This document shows, one piece after another, positions 27,001-35,239 of a stretch of 64,000 nucleotides of DNA (its first letter is position 1; each line of letters starts with the position of its first letter). Under the pieces are notes generated by a model, which ran no database searches, was not told the origin of the DNA, and saw nothing but the letters and a program-made list of their open reading frames with translations. Source of the stretch: Brevibacterium sp. S22 (GTDB taxonomy: Bacteria; Actinomycetota; Actinomycetes; Actinomycetales; Brevibacteriaceae); assembly GCF_004745485.1 (NCBI RefSeq), contig NZ_RHFG01000017.1:1-64000 (forward strand), read 5' to 3'. The translations under genes were made by a program, and so were the position numbers.

Positions 27001-27342
27001 GATGAAGTCCCTTTTCGGATGGAGGGTGGTTCGCTGATAGCCCGAGATGTTTTCGGGCATGGTGAACTGAGAATTGAGAATTGACTTCATCATGAGGAGG
27101 ACCGCGAGCAGAACGCTCGTGACCTCTGCGGCTCAACCGTCGACCGGGTTACCGATCCGTGAGCGGCTATATGCCTGTCCGGTCATCGGCAACGAGCATA
27201 CAATCCGCCGGGTCGAAGCGGAACAGCTGTCGCGAACGTGGTCTGGGGTAAGGCACCTTCAGGATTCGACTGACGTGCGCATTCACGCTGTCGGCCGTGC
27301 ACTTGTGCTCCAGGTGGCTTCTCCAAGAGGTAGAGTGTTGGC
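27001..27342. other. 342-bp gap upstream of the trpS leader
   Basis: Divergent intergenic region between the VOC gene and the trpS leader peptide. It should contain both promoters; I could not fix either with confidence, and no other gene is visible. Confidence 0.5.
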
Positions 27343-27396
27343 ATGCGCAATTCCGGACTCAATTGGTGGTGGCTGCTCCTCACAGCAGCCGACTGA
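27343..27396 (+). CDS. Trp-rich leader peptide of trpS
   Basis: A 17-codon ORF, MRNSGLNWWWLLLTAAD, with three consecutive Trp codons (27364-27372) and an AGAGG-type ribosome site upstream. It overlaps the first arm of a set of mutually exclusive hairpins that ends in a terminator before trpS. This is the layout of a ribosome-mediated attenuator: stalling on Trp codons under charged-tRNA-Trp shortage would let the downstream gene be read. Confidence 0.82.
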   Translation: MRNSGLNWWWLLLTAAD

Positions 27397-27426
27397 CGCA
27401 TACCCGCGGGCTGCATGGCAGCCCGC
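27371..27426 (+). promoter_or_regulatory. Trp attenuator (1:2, 2:3 and 3:4 hairpins) before trpS
   Basis: Segment 1 (GGCTGCT, 27371-27377) pairs perfectly with segment 2 (AGCAGCC, 27384-27390). Segment 2 (GCAGCC) can instead pair with segment 3 (GGCTGC, 27409-27414). Segment 3 (GCGGGCTGC, 27406-27414) pairs with segment 4 (GCAGCCCGC, 27418-27426) as a 9-bp terminator with a 3-nt loop. Segment 1 overlaps the last Trp codon, so a stalled ribosome would mask it and favour 2:3 antitermination. No poly-T follows the terminator stem. Confidence 0.78.
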
Positions 27427-27496
27427 AACTTCTGTGGATCCTTCTGTGCGACCCGTGCAACTCTGACCGCATCACCGCACAATCGGGAGATCACAC

Positions 27497-28537
27497 ATGG
27501 ATTCCTATTCCGCCACACTCGCACGAATGTCCCAGCTCCGCAGTGAGGTCGAAACGCAGCCGGACAAGTACAGAATGCTCACGGGCGAGCGTCCGACTGG
27601 CCCGCTTCATCTCGGCCATCTCTTCGGCTCGATCCTCGAGAGAGTCAGCCTGCAGAATCGTGGAGTCGAGACCTTCATCGTCCTCGCCGACTACCAGGTG
27701 ATCACGGACAGGGACACCTCGGCGAATGTGAAGAACAACGTCCGCGAGGCGATCAAGGACTACGTCTCGGCCGGTATCGACCCCACACGGACAACGATCT
27801 TCACCCACTCGGCCGTACCTGCCCTGAACCAGCTCCTTCTGCCCTTCCTCAGCCTGGTCTCGGACAGTGAGCTTCGGCGAAACCCAACTGTGAAGTCAGA
27901 GCTTGCCGCCTCAGAGCGCCCGTTGAGCGGACTGCTGCTGACCTACCCTGTTCACCAAGCTGCGGACATCCTTTTCTGCAAAGGCAACTTGGTGCCGGTA
28001 GGCAAAGACAATCTTCCGCACGTCGAGATCACCCGGACCATCGCGCGCAGATTCAACGAACGATACGGCGGAGTTTTCCGCGAACCGGACGCAATGCTGA
28101 CGCAGACTCCCGAGCTTCCTGGCCTCGATGGGCGAAAGATGTCGAAGAGCTATGGAAATGCCATCTCGTTGGGAATGAGCGCTGATGAGACTGCCGCCGT
28201 CATTCGCAAGACCCAGACAGATTCTCAACGACAGATCACCTATGACCCCCAGGGGCGGCCGGGGATTTCGGCACTTTTGGTGACCACGGCAGTCTGCACA
28301 GGTGCCGAGCCGGAAGATATAGCTTCGGAGGTCGGAGAATCCGGTGCGGGCGCGCTCAAATCCCTGGCCACAGAGGCGGTGAACGAATTCCTCTCCGACC
28401 ATCGTGCGCGCCGGCGAGAACTTGGTGCGGACCCGACGACGGTTGATCGAATACTCGCGAATGGCAACGAGCGCGCCAATGCCATCGCTGACGCGACATT
28501 GGCGGAGGTCCGTGCAGCTATGGGGATGGACTATTGA
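27497..28537 (+). CDS. trpS: Tryptophanyl-tRNA synthetase, auxiliary type
   Basis: A 346-residue class I synthetase that charges tRNA-Trp. The HIGH-type motif is RPTGPLHLGHLFGS near residues 34-47 and the KMSKS loop is GRKMSKSYGN near residues 213-222. The sequence around the HIGH motif (SILERVSLQNRGVETFIVLADYQVITDR) resembles the auxiliary, indolmycin-tolerant TrpRS1 of Streptomyces and TrpRS II of Deinococcus more than housekeeping bacterial enzymes. It is likely a second, inducible copy. ATG 27497 lies 70 nt past the attenuator terminator with GGGAG upstream. Streptomyces coelicolor trpRS1 is known to be controlled by ribosome-mediated attenuation, matching the leader seen here. Confidence 0.92.
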   Translation: MDSYSATLARMSQLRSEVETQPDKYRMLTGERPTGPLHLGHLFGSILERVSLQNRGVETFIVLADYQVITDRDTSANVKNNVREAIKDYVSAGIDPTRTTIFTHSAVPALNQLLLPFLSLVSDSELRRNPTVKSELAASERPLSGLLLTYPVHQAADILFCKGNLVPVGKDNLPHVEITRTIARRFNERYGGVFREPDAMLTQTPELPGLDGRKMSKSYGNAISLGMSADETAAVIRKTQTDSQRQITYDPQGRPGISALLVTTAVCTGAEPEDIASEVGESGAGALKSLATEAVNEFLSDHRARRRELGADPTTVDRILANGNERANAIADATLAEVRAAMGMDY

Positions 28538-28555
28538 TTCAAGTAGGGCGCGCCC

Positions 28556-29737
28556 TCACCGCCGCTGGAGCAGGACTGCGATCTCGAGGTGCTTCGTGTG
28601 CGGGAACATGTCGAAGATCCGTGCCTGGGCGACCTCGTAGGCAGGCATCCGGGCGAGATCCTTCGCCAGAGTGACGGGATTGCAGCTCGAGTAGACGATG
28701 TGCTCGACGCCGGAGTTCTCCAGTGCTGCCGACAGCCGCGCCCCGATCCCTCGCCGAGGCGGGTTGACGATCACGCAGTCCGGTCGTTCGACGCCGGTTG
28801 ATGCCGCCAAGTTCGCCTCGGCGAACTCCGTGGCATCGCCGGAGAGGAACCGGGAGTCGATGCCGAGCTCGGCGGCGCTGACCTTAGCGGACTCGATGGC
28901 CTGCTCGCTGACCTCCACCCCGGTGACCCGGCGGGTAGGGCCCGCACAGTAGAGAGCGAACCCACCGACACCGCAGTAGAGGTCCCACAGGTTCGATGCC
29001 TCCACCGCATCTACCCACGCGGCGACTTGGTTATAGAGCCCAATAGCTACGTGCGTGTTCGTCTGGAAGAAACTCTGTGGCCGCAGATGCAGATCGACAC
29101 GATCGAGGTTCATCCGCAGCGATTCGCCGCGGAACATCTCCTCGCGGCTGCCTTCGAGAACGGCCTTGTGCTCGGGCAGCAGATTCACCGACACCACGGA
29201 CGCGGCGGGAATGAGCTCGAAGAGCGGCCCTTTCCGCGACCGCAGCACATCGAGACCGTGCTGAGTGCGGACGACGAACCGGATCATCAGCTCACCCGAC
29301 GGCGCCGCCGTGACATGGACGAACTTCAGCTCCCCGCGGCGAGCAGAGACATCGTAGGGCTCGAGCCCGGTGCCATCGAGGAAGTCCGCAAGCACCGGAA
29401 TCACCGCACGGATCGCCGGGGCCTGAATTCCACAATCACGCAGATCGACCCCGTGGAACTCCTGATCGAGGATGCCCAAGGTGATGTGCCTGGCCGACCC
29501 GCCGACGGCGAGCTTCGCCCGATTTCTGAAATCCCGTGCCCCGCCGGCGAAGGTCGGCAGCCAAATCCGGGGCGCTGCCTCGGCGAGGGTCTCCCGGCAC
29601 CAGGACTCCTTGTCCGTGATCTGCTGCCCATAAGGCGTCTCGATGAGCGCGCAGGAACGGCATTCCCCGCGCTCGAAATACCCGCAGTTCAGGCGCCCAT
29701 GATCCGCCGAGGCGGGGGTCAGCGGCAAGGTCGTCAT
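28556..29737 (-). CDS. rlmC: 23S rRNA (uracil-C5)-methyltransferase, RlmC/RumB type
   Basis: A 393-residue SAM-dependent RNA m5U methyltransferase. The N-terminal iron-sulfur Cys cluster CGYFERGECRSC (residues 18-29) starts the protein directly, without a TRAM domain, which favours RlmC over RlmD. The SAM motif is LWDLYCGVGGFALYCAG, followed by VNPPRRGIG and the catalytic Cys in YSSCNPVTLAKDLA. The C-terminus IFDMFPHTKHLEIAVLLQRR contains the family's Pro-x-T-x-H-x-E. ATG 29737 follows GAGGGG. It is convergent with trpS (18 nt apart). Confidence 0.9.
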   Translation of the reverse strand: MTTLPLTPASADHGRLNCGYFERGECRSCALIETPYGQQITDKESWCRETLAEAAPRIWLPTFAGGARDFRNRAKLAVGGSARHITLGILDQEFHGVDLRDCGIQAPAIRAVIPVLADFLDGTGLEPYDVSARRGELKFVHVTAAPSGELMIRFVVRTQHGLDVLRSRKGPLFELIPAASVVSVNLLPEHKAVLEGSREEMFRGESLRMNLDRVDLHLRPQSFFQTNTHVAIGLYNQVAAWVDAVEASNLWDLYCGVGGFALYCAGPTRRVTGVEVSEQAIESAKVSAAELGIDSRFLSGDATEFAEANLAASTGVERPDCVIVNPPRRGIGARLSAALENSGVEHIVYSSCNPVTLAKDLARMPAYEVAQARIFDMFPHTKHLEIAVLLQRR

Positions 29738-29816
29738 CCCCTCATTCTATTCCGCGATCGGCTCCGGAATATCGTTGACCCGGATCGTCTGGCACCGTAG
29801 AGGAATTCGGACAGAT

Positions 29817-29890
29817 CGCCGAAAAACGGGGTGAGCGTCGAGAAACGCACGCGCACACCCGTGCCTCGACGCTCAGCCCGTTTTTCGGCG
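29817..29890. terminator. Large compound inverted repeat, bidirectional terminator
   Basis: The outer arms are perfect 14-bp (CGCCGAAAAACGGG and complement). A single G/G mismatch is followed by perfect 11-bp inner arms (TGAGCGTCGAG) and a 22-nt loop. With T5 or A5 inside the outer arms it can act in both directions. It lies just past the small membrane protein gene, in the gap before rlmC. Confidence 0.75.
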
Positions 29891-29901
29891 GAGCCGGGAG
29901 A

Positions 29902-30414
29902 TCAGGCGGCAATGAAGGCGAGGGCGACGAATGTGCCGAATGAGACGAACGGGGCGATCGCTGCAATCGCGATGGCGATGATGCCGGGTGTTCGGCCCCG
30001 CCCGGTGACCGCGGCCGTGATGCCGAGGATGATGCCTGTGAGACCTAAGCAGGTGCACAGGCCCTGGACTCCGACGAGAACGGTCGCCAGGGTCTGATAC
30101 CAATCCGGTGTGTCCGTGAAGTAGTAGCCGGACGGGGCCTCGGACGGCCCGACGGTCACGCCCAGGATCACCGAGGCGGCCAGGCTCAGGGCCATGGCGA
30201 CGATCGAGAGCGCCACGGCCACCTTGCCCAGCGCCGGCGACTTCACCGAGGCGGCGCCATCCATTCGAGTGTTGACGCCGTTGTGCGCATCAGCCAGATC
30301 GTCGGGCCGCGGCGAGGCATAGACGGGATGGACGGGAGGGGCGGGGACTCGGGACTGTTGTGCCGCGAGCTCATCGTCGGTGGGCTGGGGGTACGAGAAG
30401 TCCGTCGAAGTCAT
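29902..30414 (-). CDS. Small membrane protein, DUF4190-like
   Basis: A 170-residue protein. The first 60 residues are Pro/Ala/Asp-rich and soluble, then three hydrophobic helices follow at about residues 65-85, 106-135 and 145-168. The pattern (Pro-rich tail, helices, GIILGITAAVTGRGR between the last two) resembles actinobacterial DUF4190-type proteins of unknown function. The ATG at 30414 has no evident ribosome site, so the mRNA may be leaderless. It is followed by the compound terminator. Confidence 0.7.
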   Translation of the reverse strand: MTSTDFSYPQPTDDELAAQQSRVPAPPVHPVYASPRPDDLADAHNGVNTRMDGAASVKSPALGKVAVALSIVAMALSLAASVILGVTVGPSEAPSGYYFTDTPDWYQTLATVLVGVQGLCTCLGLTGIILGITAAVTGRGRTPGIIAIAIAAIAPFVSFGTFVALAFIAA

Positions 30415-30502
30415 GCTTCGACGCTATCGACGCAGAAAGGCGGCGCCCCACCCTGCTATCCCAAGAGTGGGGTCGGGAAAACCACCCTGCAGGCAGCGCG
30501 AG

Positions 30503-31318
30503 TCAGGGCTTGTGGGCGACGATGAGGAATCTCTTCTGGCTGACGGTGATCGGCTCACTCGATTCGGCCAGGCGTCTGAGGACATCGAGGTTGGACCTGA
30601 CGGCGAACCCGGGAACGTCCCACGGAATATAGGCGAGGTACTCGATGACCGCCTCGACGTCGGTGAAGCGCATCGTACCCTGCCATTTGCGAGCCGCCTC
30701 GATCGACAGACCCTGACTCTCGGCGTCGCTGACGCACGGCTCGAGCTGCTGGTGCAGATCGCCCACCCCGCCGCCGAAGAGGTCGCGGAACTCCTGCGCC
30801 TCCGTGCCGTCGACCTGCTGGGTGAGGAACAGCCCGCCCGGGGAGAGGACACGGGCCACTTCGGCGAGGTCATAGCTTTCGTGTCGATTCATCACGAGGT
30901 CGAACTCACCGTCGCCCCACGGCATCTCCGGGTGATGATCACTGTCGTACCGGGTGACCTCGACGCCATAGTCCTGCAGCGTCGAGGCGGCCAGGGGAAC
31001 ATTGGGCTCCCACCCTTCGGCCGCGGAGATCGTCGGCGACGGTTCGCCGGGAGGCCTGGCCTCGTCGAGCCGCTCGATGAGTTCGCTGAGGCGCTCGCCG
31101 CCTCCCGTGCCCATGTCGAGGCATCTGCTCGACTCGGCCATGGCATCGAGGCAGATCTGATCGAAGTCCCACGGCGGATCATCGGCGACGAGGCGGCCGG
31201 CCAGTGGGGAGAAATCCCACCCGGTCATCGCCGCCGTCTCATGGATCCAGGCCCATCGCTCGTGGCGTTCATGGGGAGTCTCGTCGCGCGTGCGACTGCT
31301 GTCGGCATATTCGGGCAT
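30503..31318 (-). CDS. Class I SAM-dependent methyltransferase
   Basis: A 271-residue methyltransferase with SAM motif I CLDMGTGGGERLSELIERL near residue 67 and motif II/post-I around WEPNVPLAASTLQDYGVEV. The acidic stretch GDGEFDLVMNRHESYD and ARVLSPGGLFLTQQV follow. The ATG at 31318 is favoured over GTG 31324 because the GAGGAG ribosome site is then 7 nt away. The substrate is unknown. It appears to be transcribed alone. The C-terminal part has the form seen in small-molecule methyltransferases of the Methyltransf_11 group. Confidence 0.8.
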   Translation of the reverse strand: MPEYADSSRTRDETPHERHERWAWIHETAAMTGWDFSPLAGRLVADDPPWDFDQICLDAMAESSRCLDMGTGGGERLSELIERLDEARPPGEPSPTISAAEGWEPNVPLAASTLQDYGVEVTRYDSDHHPEMPWGDGEFDLVMNRHESYDLAEVARVLSPGGLFLTQQVDGTEAQEFRDLFGGGVGDLHQQLEPCVSDAESQGLSIEAARKWQGTMRFTDVEAVIEYLAYIPWDVPGFAVRSNLDVLRRLAESSEPITVSQKRFLIVAHKP

Positions 31319-31488
31319 GTCCACACTCCTCTGCCGGGTGGCTCGGCACCATCACCGAGCAGGTCAGCAATTCTGCCGGACGGCTCAGCGTCGAAGGAGG
31401 CGCCGGTGCCGTACTTCGACTCTAGGCCAAAACGGGATCGAGGTGCGGGATGTGGGAGAAGAATTCTCCGGACTGAGACATGGGATAT

Positions 31489-31845
31489 TCAGAGGAAGCA
31501 GAACACGAGCACCGCGATGCAGACGACGAGCATTCCCAGACAATTGAGCCAGAAATCCCGACCGACATACCTCGCTCGCAGGTGAGCGGCAGCGGCGCAG
31601 AGGAAGTAGACGACGAGGCCCGCCGCGGCTGCTGCGCCGAGCCCGGGAATCCAGATCCCCGTCACCAGGCCTGCTGCGGCGAGGAACTTCACGACGGCGA
31701 GTACCCACCACCACTCCCGCGGGAAGCCGACCCCGTCGAGGCAGGCGGCGATCGCCCGCGGGGGACGGAAGGTGAGCAGGCCGTCGCCGAAGACGATGAC
31801 CGCGAGGACGATAACCGGCCAGACCGGTTCGGGCAGGAGCGTCAC
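31489..31845 (-). CDS. DoxX-like membrane protein
   Basis: A 118-residue protein with four hydrophobic helices and the DoxX_2-like loop FREWWWVLAVVKFLAAAGLVTGI. The GTG start at 31845 overlaps the stop of the TetR gene (GTGA) and has CAGGAG 7 nt upstream, so the two genes are translationally coupled. The function of the family is poorly defined (redox or membrane-quality roles have been proposed). It is the probable target of the coupled TetR regulator. Confidence 0.8.
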   Translation of the reverse strand: MTLLPEPVWPVIVLAVIVFGDGLLTFRPPRAIAACLDGVGFPREWWWVLAVVKFLAAAGLVTGIWIPGLGAAAAAGLVVYFLCAAAAHLRARYVGRDFWLNCLGMLVVCIAVLVFCFL

Positions 31846-32495
31846 AGCGAGCTCCTGACTCTCGTATGGAAGACGATGCTCGCGAGCATCGCCTCGACGG
31901 CGTCGTCGAGACCCATCGTCGTCGCCGCCCACCGGAAGAGGATGCCCAGGTAGGAATCGTAGAGAGCCGCGGCGCTGGCCCGTGCGTGGTCCTCATTGAT
32001 CCCGATCGAGACCAGTGACTCGCTCAGGCGGCTCTGCAGGTCCACGGCGAGAGCGTTGAACACCTCCGGCTCGCCCTTGACTCGCATCATCGCCGCCGCA
32101 TAGTCGCGGGACAGATCCTCGTGTTCGGCGAAGAATTCGAGGAAGGGCAGGAAGAGTTCGAGCAGATGACGCTGCACCGCCGAGGATGGTCGGGGCGGGC
32201 CCGTTGTTGCGCCGGCGTTCGTTTCCCGACGCGACAGGCTCGTGTGTCGCGCCGGTGGCGTGTACCTCCCGTTCTGCAGCTGCCCGATCCACCGATCGAA
32301 GCACCGGACGAGGATGACGTCCTTATCACCGACCGACATCACTCTGCCCACCGACACCTCGGCAGTTTTCGCGACTGCCCGAATGGTCGTGGCCTTGAAA
32401 CCATGTTCGAGGAACAGCTCGGCGGCGGCACCGATGATCCGTTCCTCGGTCTGCCGGCGCTTGCCGGACCTCAGCTGAACGTGTTCACTGACCAT
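31842..32495 (-). CDS. TetR-family transcriptional regulator
   Basis: A 217-residue regulator. The N-terminal HTH is RIIGAAAELFLEHGFKATTIRAVAKTAEVSVGRVMSV (residues 19-54); the usual Tyr/Phe after the recognition helix is replaced. A divergent all-helical ligand domain follows. It overlaps the DoxX-like gene, forming a small autoregulated unit by inference, and is divergent from mntH. The start ATG 32495 lacks a clear ribosome site. Confidence 0.87.
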   Translation of the reverse strand: MVSEHVQLRSGKRRQTEERIIGAAAELFLEHGFKATTIRAVAKTAEVSVGRVMSVGDKDVILVRCFDRWIGQLQNGRYTPPARHTSLSRRETNAGATTGPPRPSSAVQRHLLELFLPFLEFFAEHEDLSRDYAAAMMRVKGEPEVFNALAVDLQSRLSESLVSIGINEDHARASAAALYDSYLGILFRWAATTMGLDDAVEAMLASIVFHTRVRSSL

Positions 32496-32558
32496 GCTCG
32501 AACCCTAAGCCCTTCCGTGTTCACTTTCCAGACCCGGTGTGGTGTTGCCCGCAACGGG

Positions 32559-32580
32559 AAAGTTAATGTACCTTAACTTT
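32559..32580. promoter_or_regulatory. Operator-like palindrome abutting mntH, putative MntR box
   Basis: Arms AAAGTTAA and TTAACTTT flank TGTACC; only one base pair of the 22-bp palindrome is mismatched. It ends directly at the mntH ATG, so it must overlap the promoter and first transcribed bases. A DtxR/MntR-type regulator is encoded at 45.6 kb. Confidence 0.65.
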
Positions 32581-33849
32581 ATGAACGTCGATTCCTCATC
32601 GGTGCGCACCCGCGAGCGCGGGCGGAAGAAGCACGGCCGGAAGAAGATCTCCACGGCAGTGCTCCTCGGCCCGGCCTTCGTCGCGGCCATCGCGTATGTC
32701 GACCCGGGCAACGTCGCGGCCAACCTCACCGCCGGTGCGGAGTACGGGTACCTCCTCGTCTGGGTGCTCGTGGCCGCGAACCTCATCGCCGTTCTCGTCC
32801 AGTACCTGTCCTCGAAGCTCGGACTCGTCTCCGGGCAGTCGCTGCCGAGCCTCCTCGGTGATCGCCTCCGCAAGCGAAGCCGACTCGCGTACTGGGGGCA
32901 GGCCGAGGTCGTCGCCATCGCCACCGACCTCGCCGAAGTCATCGGCGGCGCGATCGCACTGAAGATCCTCTTCGACCTGCCGCTCCTCCTCGGGGGTGTC
33001 ATCGTCGGCGTGGTGTCGCTGTTCCTGCTCTCGATCCAATCCACCCGCGGTCAGCGTCCCTTCGAGTTCGTCATCATCGGATTCCTGGTCATCATCGCCA
33101 TCGGCTTTCTAGCAGGCCTGTTCGTCGGGGATGTGAATTGGGGGCAAGCCGCAGGTGGAATCGTGCCTCGGCTCGAGGGCACGAACTCCGTGGTCCTGGC
33201 CGCGAGCATGCTCGGCGCCACCGTCATGCCCCATGCGATCTACCTCCACTCAGCGCTGTCGGTCGACCGGCATCGTGACAATGCGACCGCTACGACTGGG
33301 CAGCTGCTGCGCGCCAGCCGCTGGGACGTCGTCCTCTCCCTCGTCGTCGCCGGTTCCGTGAATATCGCGATGCTCCTGCTGGCTGCCGCGGCACTGCGCG
33401 GCCAGACCGGAACCGACACCATCGAAGGTGCGCACGCGGTCGTCACGGCCAACCTCGGCGAGGTCGTCGGCCTCTTCTTCGGCATCGGTCTCCTCGCCTC
33501 GGGGCTGGCCTCGAGCGCCGTCGGATCCTATGCTGGCGCTTCGATCATGCAGGGCCTGCTGCGGGTGAACATCCCGATCGTGTGGCAGCGCGCGTTCACG
33601 ATGATCCCTGCACTGATCGTCCTCGCCATCGGCGTCGACCCGACCTGGGCGCTCGTACTCAGCCAGGTCGTGCTCAGCCTCGGCATCCCGTTCGCGATGA
33701 TCCCCCTGGTCAGGCTCACGAGCAGCCGTCGAGTGATGGGGGAGTTCGCGAACGCACGGTGGATCACGTTCGTCGCGGTGGCCGCCTCGGCGCTCATTAT
33801 CGTCCTCAACGTCGTCCTCATCGTCCTGCTGGCGCTCGGGGTGGACTGA
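32581..33849 (+). CDS. mntH: Nramp-family divalent metal transporter (Mn/Fe)
   Basis: A 422-residue proton-coupled importer of Mn2+ or Fe2+. The DPGN metal motif is in IAYVDPGNVAANLTAGAEYGY (helix 1) and the partner motif MPH is in GATVMPHAIYLHSAL (helix 6); about 11 helices are visible. A basic N-terminal tail (RERGRKKHGRKK) precedes helix 1. The ATG at 32581 directly follows the palindrome and has no ribosome site, so translation is probably leaderless; upstream in-frame ATGs would place the operator inside the gene. Repression by a manganese-loaded MntR is the likely control. Confidence 0.92.
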   Translation: MNVDSSSVRTRERGRKKHGRKKISTAVLLGPAFVAAIAYVDPGNVAANLTAGAEYGYLLVWVLVAANLIAVLVQYLSSKLGLVSGQSLPSLLGDRLRKRSRLAYWGQAEVVAIATDLAEVIGGAIALKILFDLPLLLGGVIVGVVSLFLLSIQSTRGQRPFEFVIIGFLVIIAIGFLAGLFVGDVNWGQAAGGIVPRLEGTNSVVLAASMLGATVMPHAIYLHSALSVDRHRDNATATTGQLLRASRWDVVLSLVVAGSVNIAMLLLAAAALRGQTGTDTIEGAHAVVTANLGEVVGLFFGIGLLASGLASSAVGSYAGASIMQGLLRVNIPIVWQRAFTMIPALIVLAIGVDPTWALVLSQVVLSLGIPFAMIPLVRLTSSRRVMGEFANARWITFVAVAASALIIVLNVVLIVLLALGVD

Positions 33850-33899
33850 CCCTCGCCGAGGAGCGGGTCGGTTAGGGTCGCCCTATTGAATTGCACCAA

Positions 33900-33919
33900 A
33901 AGTGCATTATGATGCACTT
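33900..33919. promoter_or_regulatory. Perfect palindrome abutting the XRE-cupin gene
   Basis: AAGTGCAT-TATG-ATGCACTT ends one base before the start codon at 33920. TTGCAC at 33891 may be the -35 element. This suggests autoregulation of a leaderless mRNA by the XRE protein. Confidence 0.6.
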
Positions 33920-34519
33920 ATGGATTCGCACGAGGAATCATTGGCGCGGTTGATCGGTGCGCGAGTGAAGCGAGAACGGAAGGCCCTCGACTGGACGCTC
34001 GACCACCTCGCCGAGGCGGCCGAAGTCAGCCGCCGCATGGTCGTCAACGTGGAACAGGGGGCGGTCAACCCCAGCGTGGGGACACTGCTGCGACTCAGCG
34101 ATGCGCTCGGTGTCGGGCTTCCCTCACTTGTCGAGACCGCCGACCAGCCTGCGTCGAAGCTTGTTCGCAGCGGTGACATTCCGGTCCTGTGGAGCGGGGA
34201 GCACGGAGGCCGCGGTCGACTCGTCGTCGGCACGGAACCGCCGGACATCGTCGAACTCTGGGACTGGGAACTCGGCCCGGGTGACCGGCACGAGAGCGAG
34301 GCGCACGCTCCACATACTCGCGAACTCGCTCACGTTCTCGACGGCGCCATAGTCATCGACGTCGGAGCCGAGCGACATGAGCTCAGCACCGGAGACGCCC
34401 TGACCTTCTTCGGCGACGCAGACCACGCGTACTCCAACCCCCACGACGAACCCGCTCGATTCTCACTCTCGGTATACGAGCCCGGTGTGAGGACGAAACA
34501 CAGAACGGAGAAGCACTGA
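33920..34519 (+). CDS. XRE-family regulator with C-terminal cupin domain
   Basis: A 199-residue protein: XRE-type HTH at residues 7-62 (LIGARVKRERKALDWTLDHLAEAAEVSRRMVVNVEQG) and a small cupin barrel at about 110-190 (HESEAHAPHTRELAHVLDGAIVIDVGAERHELSTGDALTFFGD). This MsmR/SutR-like architecture senses a small ligand or metal in the cupin. The start is ATG 33920; upstream in-frame starts would run through the palindrome. It heads a four-gene operon with no gaps, whose content it presumably controls. Confidence 0.9.
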   Translation: MDSHEESLARLIGARVKRERKALDWTLDHLAEAAEVSRRMVVNVEQGAVNPSVGTLLRLSDALGVGLPSLVETADQPASKLVRSGDIPVLWSGEHGGRGRLVVGTEPPDIVELWDWELGPGDRHESEAHAPHTRELAHVLDGAIVIDVGAERHELSTGDALTFFGDADHAYSNPHDEPARFSLSVYEPGVRTKHRTEKH

Positions 34520-35239
34520 ATGAAGGAATCATCGACGGCGCAGGAATTCCTCGCCGCCAGCAGCGTCGACGCAGAGGTGTTCGAGCTGCGTCCCGATTAC
34601 CGAGCCATGCTCCTGGTGGTCGACGGGATCGATCCGAGGTCCGCCTCGGCGATGGCCGACGATATGATCGCCGTTGCCGAAGCGCATGCCAGGATGCTGC
34701 TGGCCGATCGGCAGGTGGAGGACCTGCCGCACATCGCCGCCTGGCGCGAGGCCTATCGCGCCTTCGGGGCCAAGCCGCAGCGCACACGCAACAGCCTCGA
34801 AGCCCTCACCCGTCGTGCGAGCGAGGGACTGCCCAGGGTGAACGCTCTGACCGATGTCTACAACGCGATCTCTGTGCTGCATCAGGTGCCCCTCGGAGGT
34901 GAGGACTTCGATCTCTACGACGGACCGGCTCAGCTGGTTCGGGCCGGCGGCGAGGAAGACTTCGCAACCGTGGCTGGCGGAGAACAGGCGATCGACCATC
35001 CCAAGCCCGGTGAGGTGATCTGGCAGGACGATGCCGGCGTCACGTGCCGACGCTGGAACTGGCGCCAGGGACCGCGCACCGCGCTGAGCGATGAGACACG
35101 AACCGCCTTCTTCATTCTCGATGCGCTCGAACCGATGGATGACGACTCATTGAACGATGCCGCCGATGCCCTCATCGAGGGTCTCAGTTCGCTCGGTGCC
35201 GAAGTCAGCGTCTCCCGTCGTCTGATCGGAGCGCCGTGA
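34520..35239 (+). CDS. Free-standing B3/B4 tRNA-binding-domain protein
   Basis: A 239-residue protein whose core (residues 60-200) matches the B3/B4 domain of the phenylalanyl-tRNA synthetase beta subunit: AAWREAYRAFGAKPQRTRNSLEALTRRA, then LPRVNALTDVYNAISVLHQVPLGGEDFD. In PheRS the domain edits mischarged Tyr-tRNA-Phe. The role of free-standing versions is unresolved. The ATG directly follows the stop of the XRE gene and the stop overlaps the next start (GTGA), so it is translated as part of the operon. Linkage to a DapA-like aldolase suggests amino-acid metabolism. Confidence 0.85.
   Translation: MKESSTAQEFLAASSVDAEVFELRPDYRAMLLVVDGIDPRSASAMADDMIAVAEAHARMLLADRQVEDLPHIAAWREAYRAFGAKPQRTRNSLEALTRRASEGLPRVNALTDVYNAISVLHQVPLGGEDFDLYDGPAQLVRAGGEEDFATVAGGEQAIDHPKPGEVIWQDDAGVTCRRWNWRQGPRTALSDETRTAFFILDALEPMDDDSLNDAADALIEGLSSLGAEVSVSRRLIGAP

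Noticed and set aside
27001..27496. A T-box riboswitch before trpS
   Set aside because: No T-box consensus or specifier-loop layout is visible. The leader ORF with Trp codons and competing stems explains control better.
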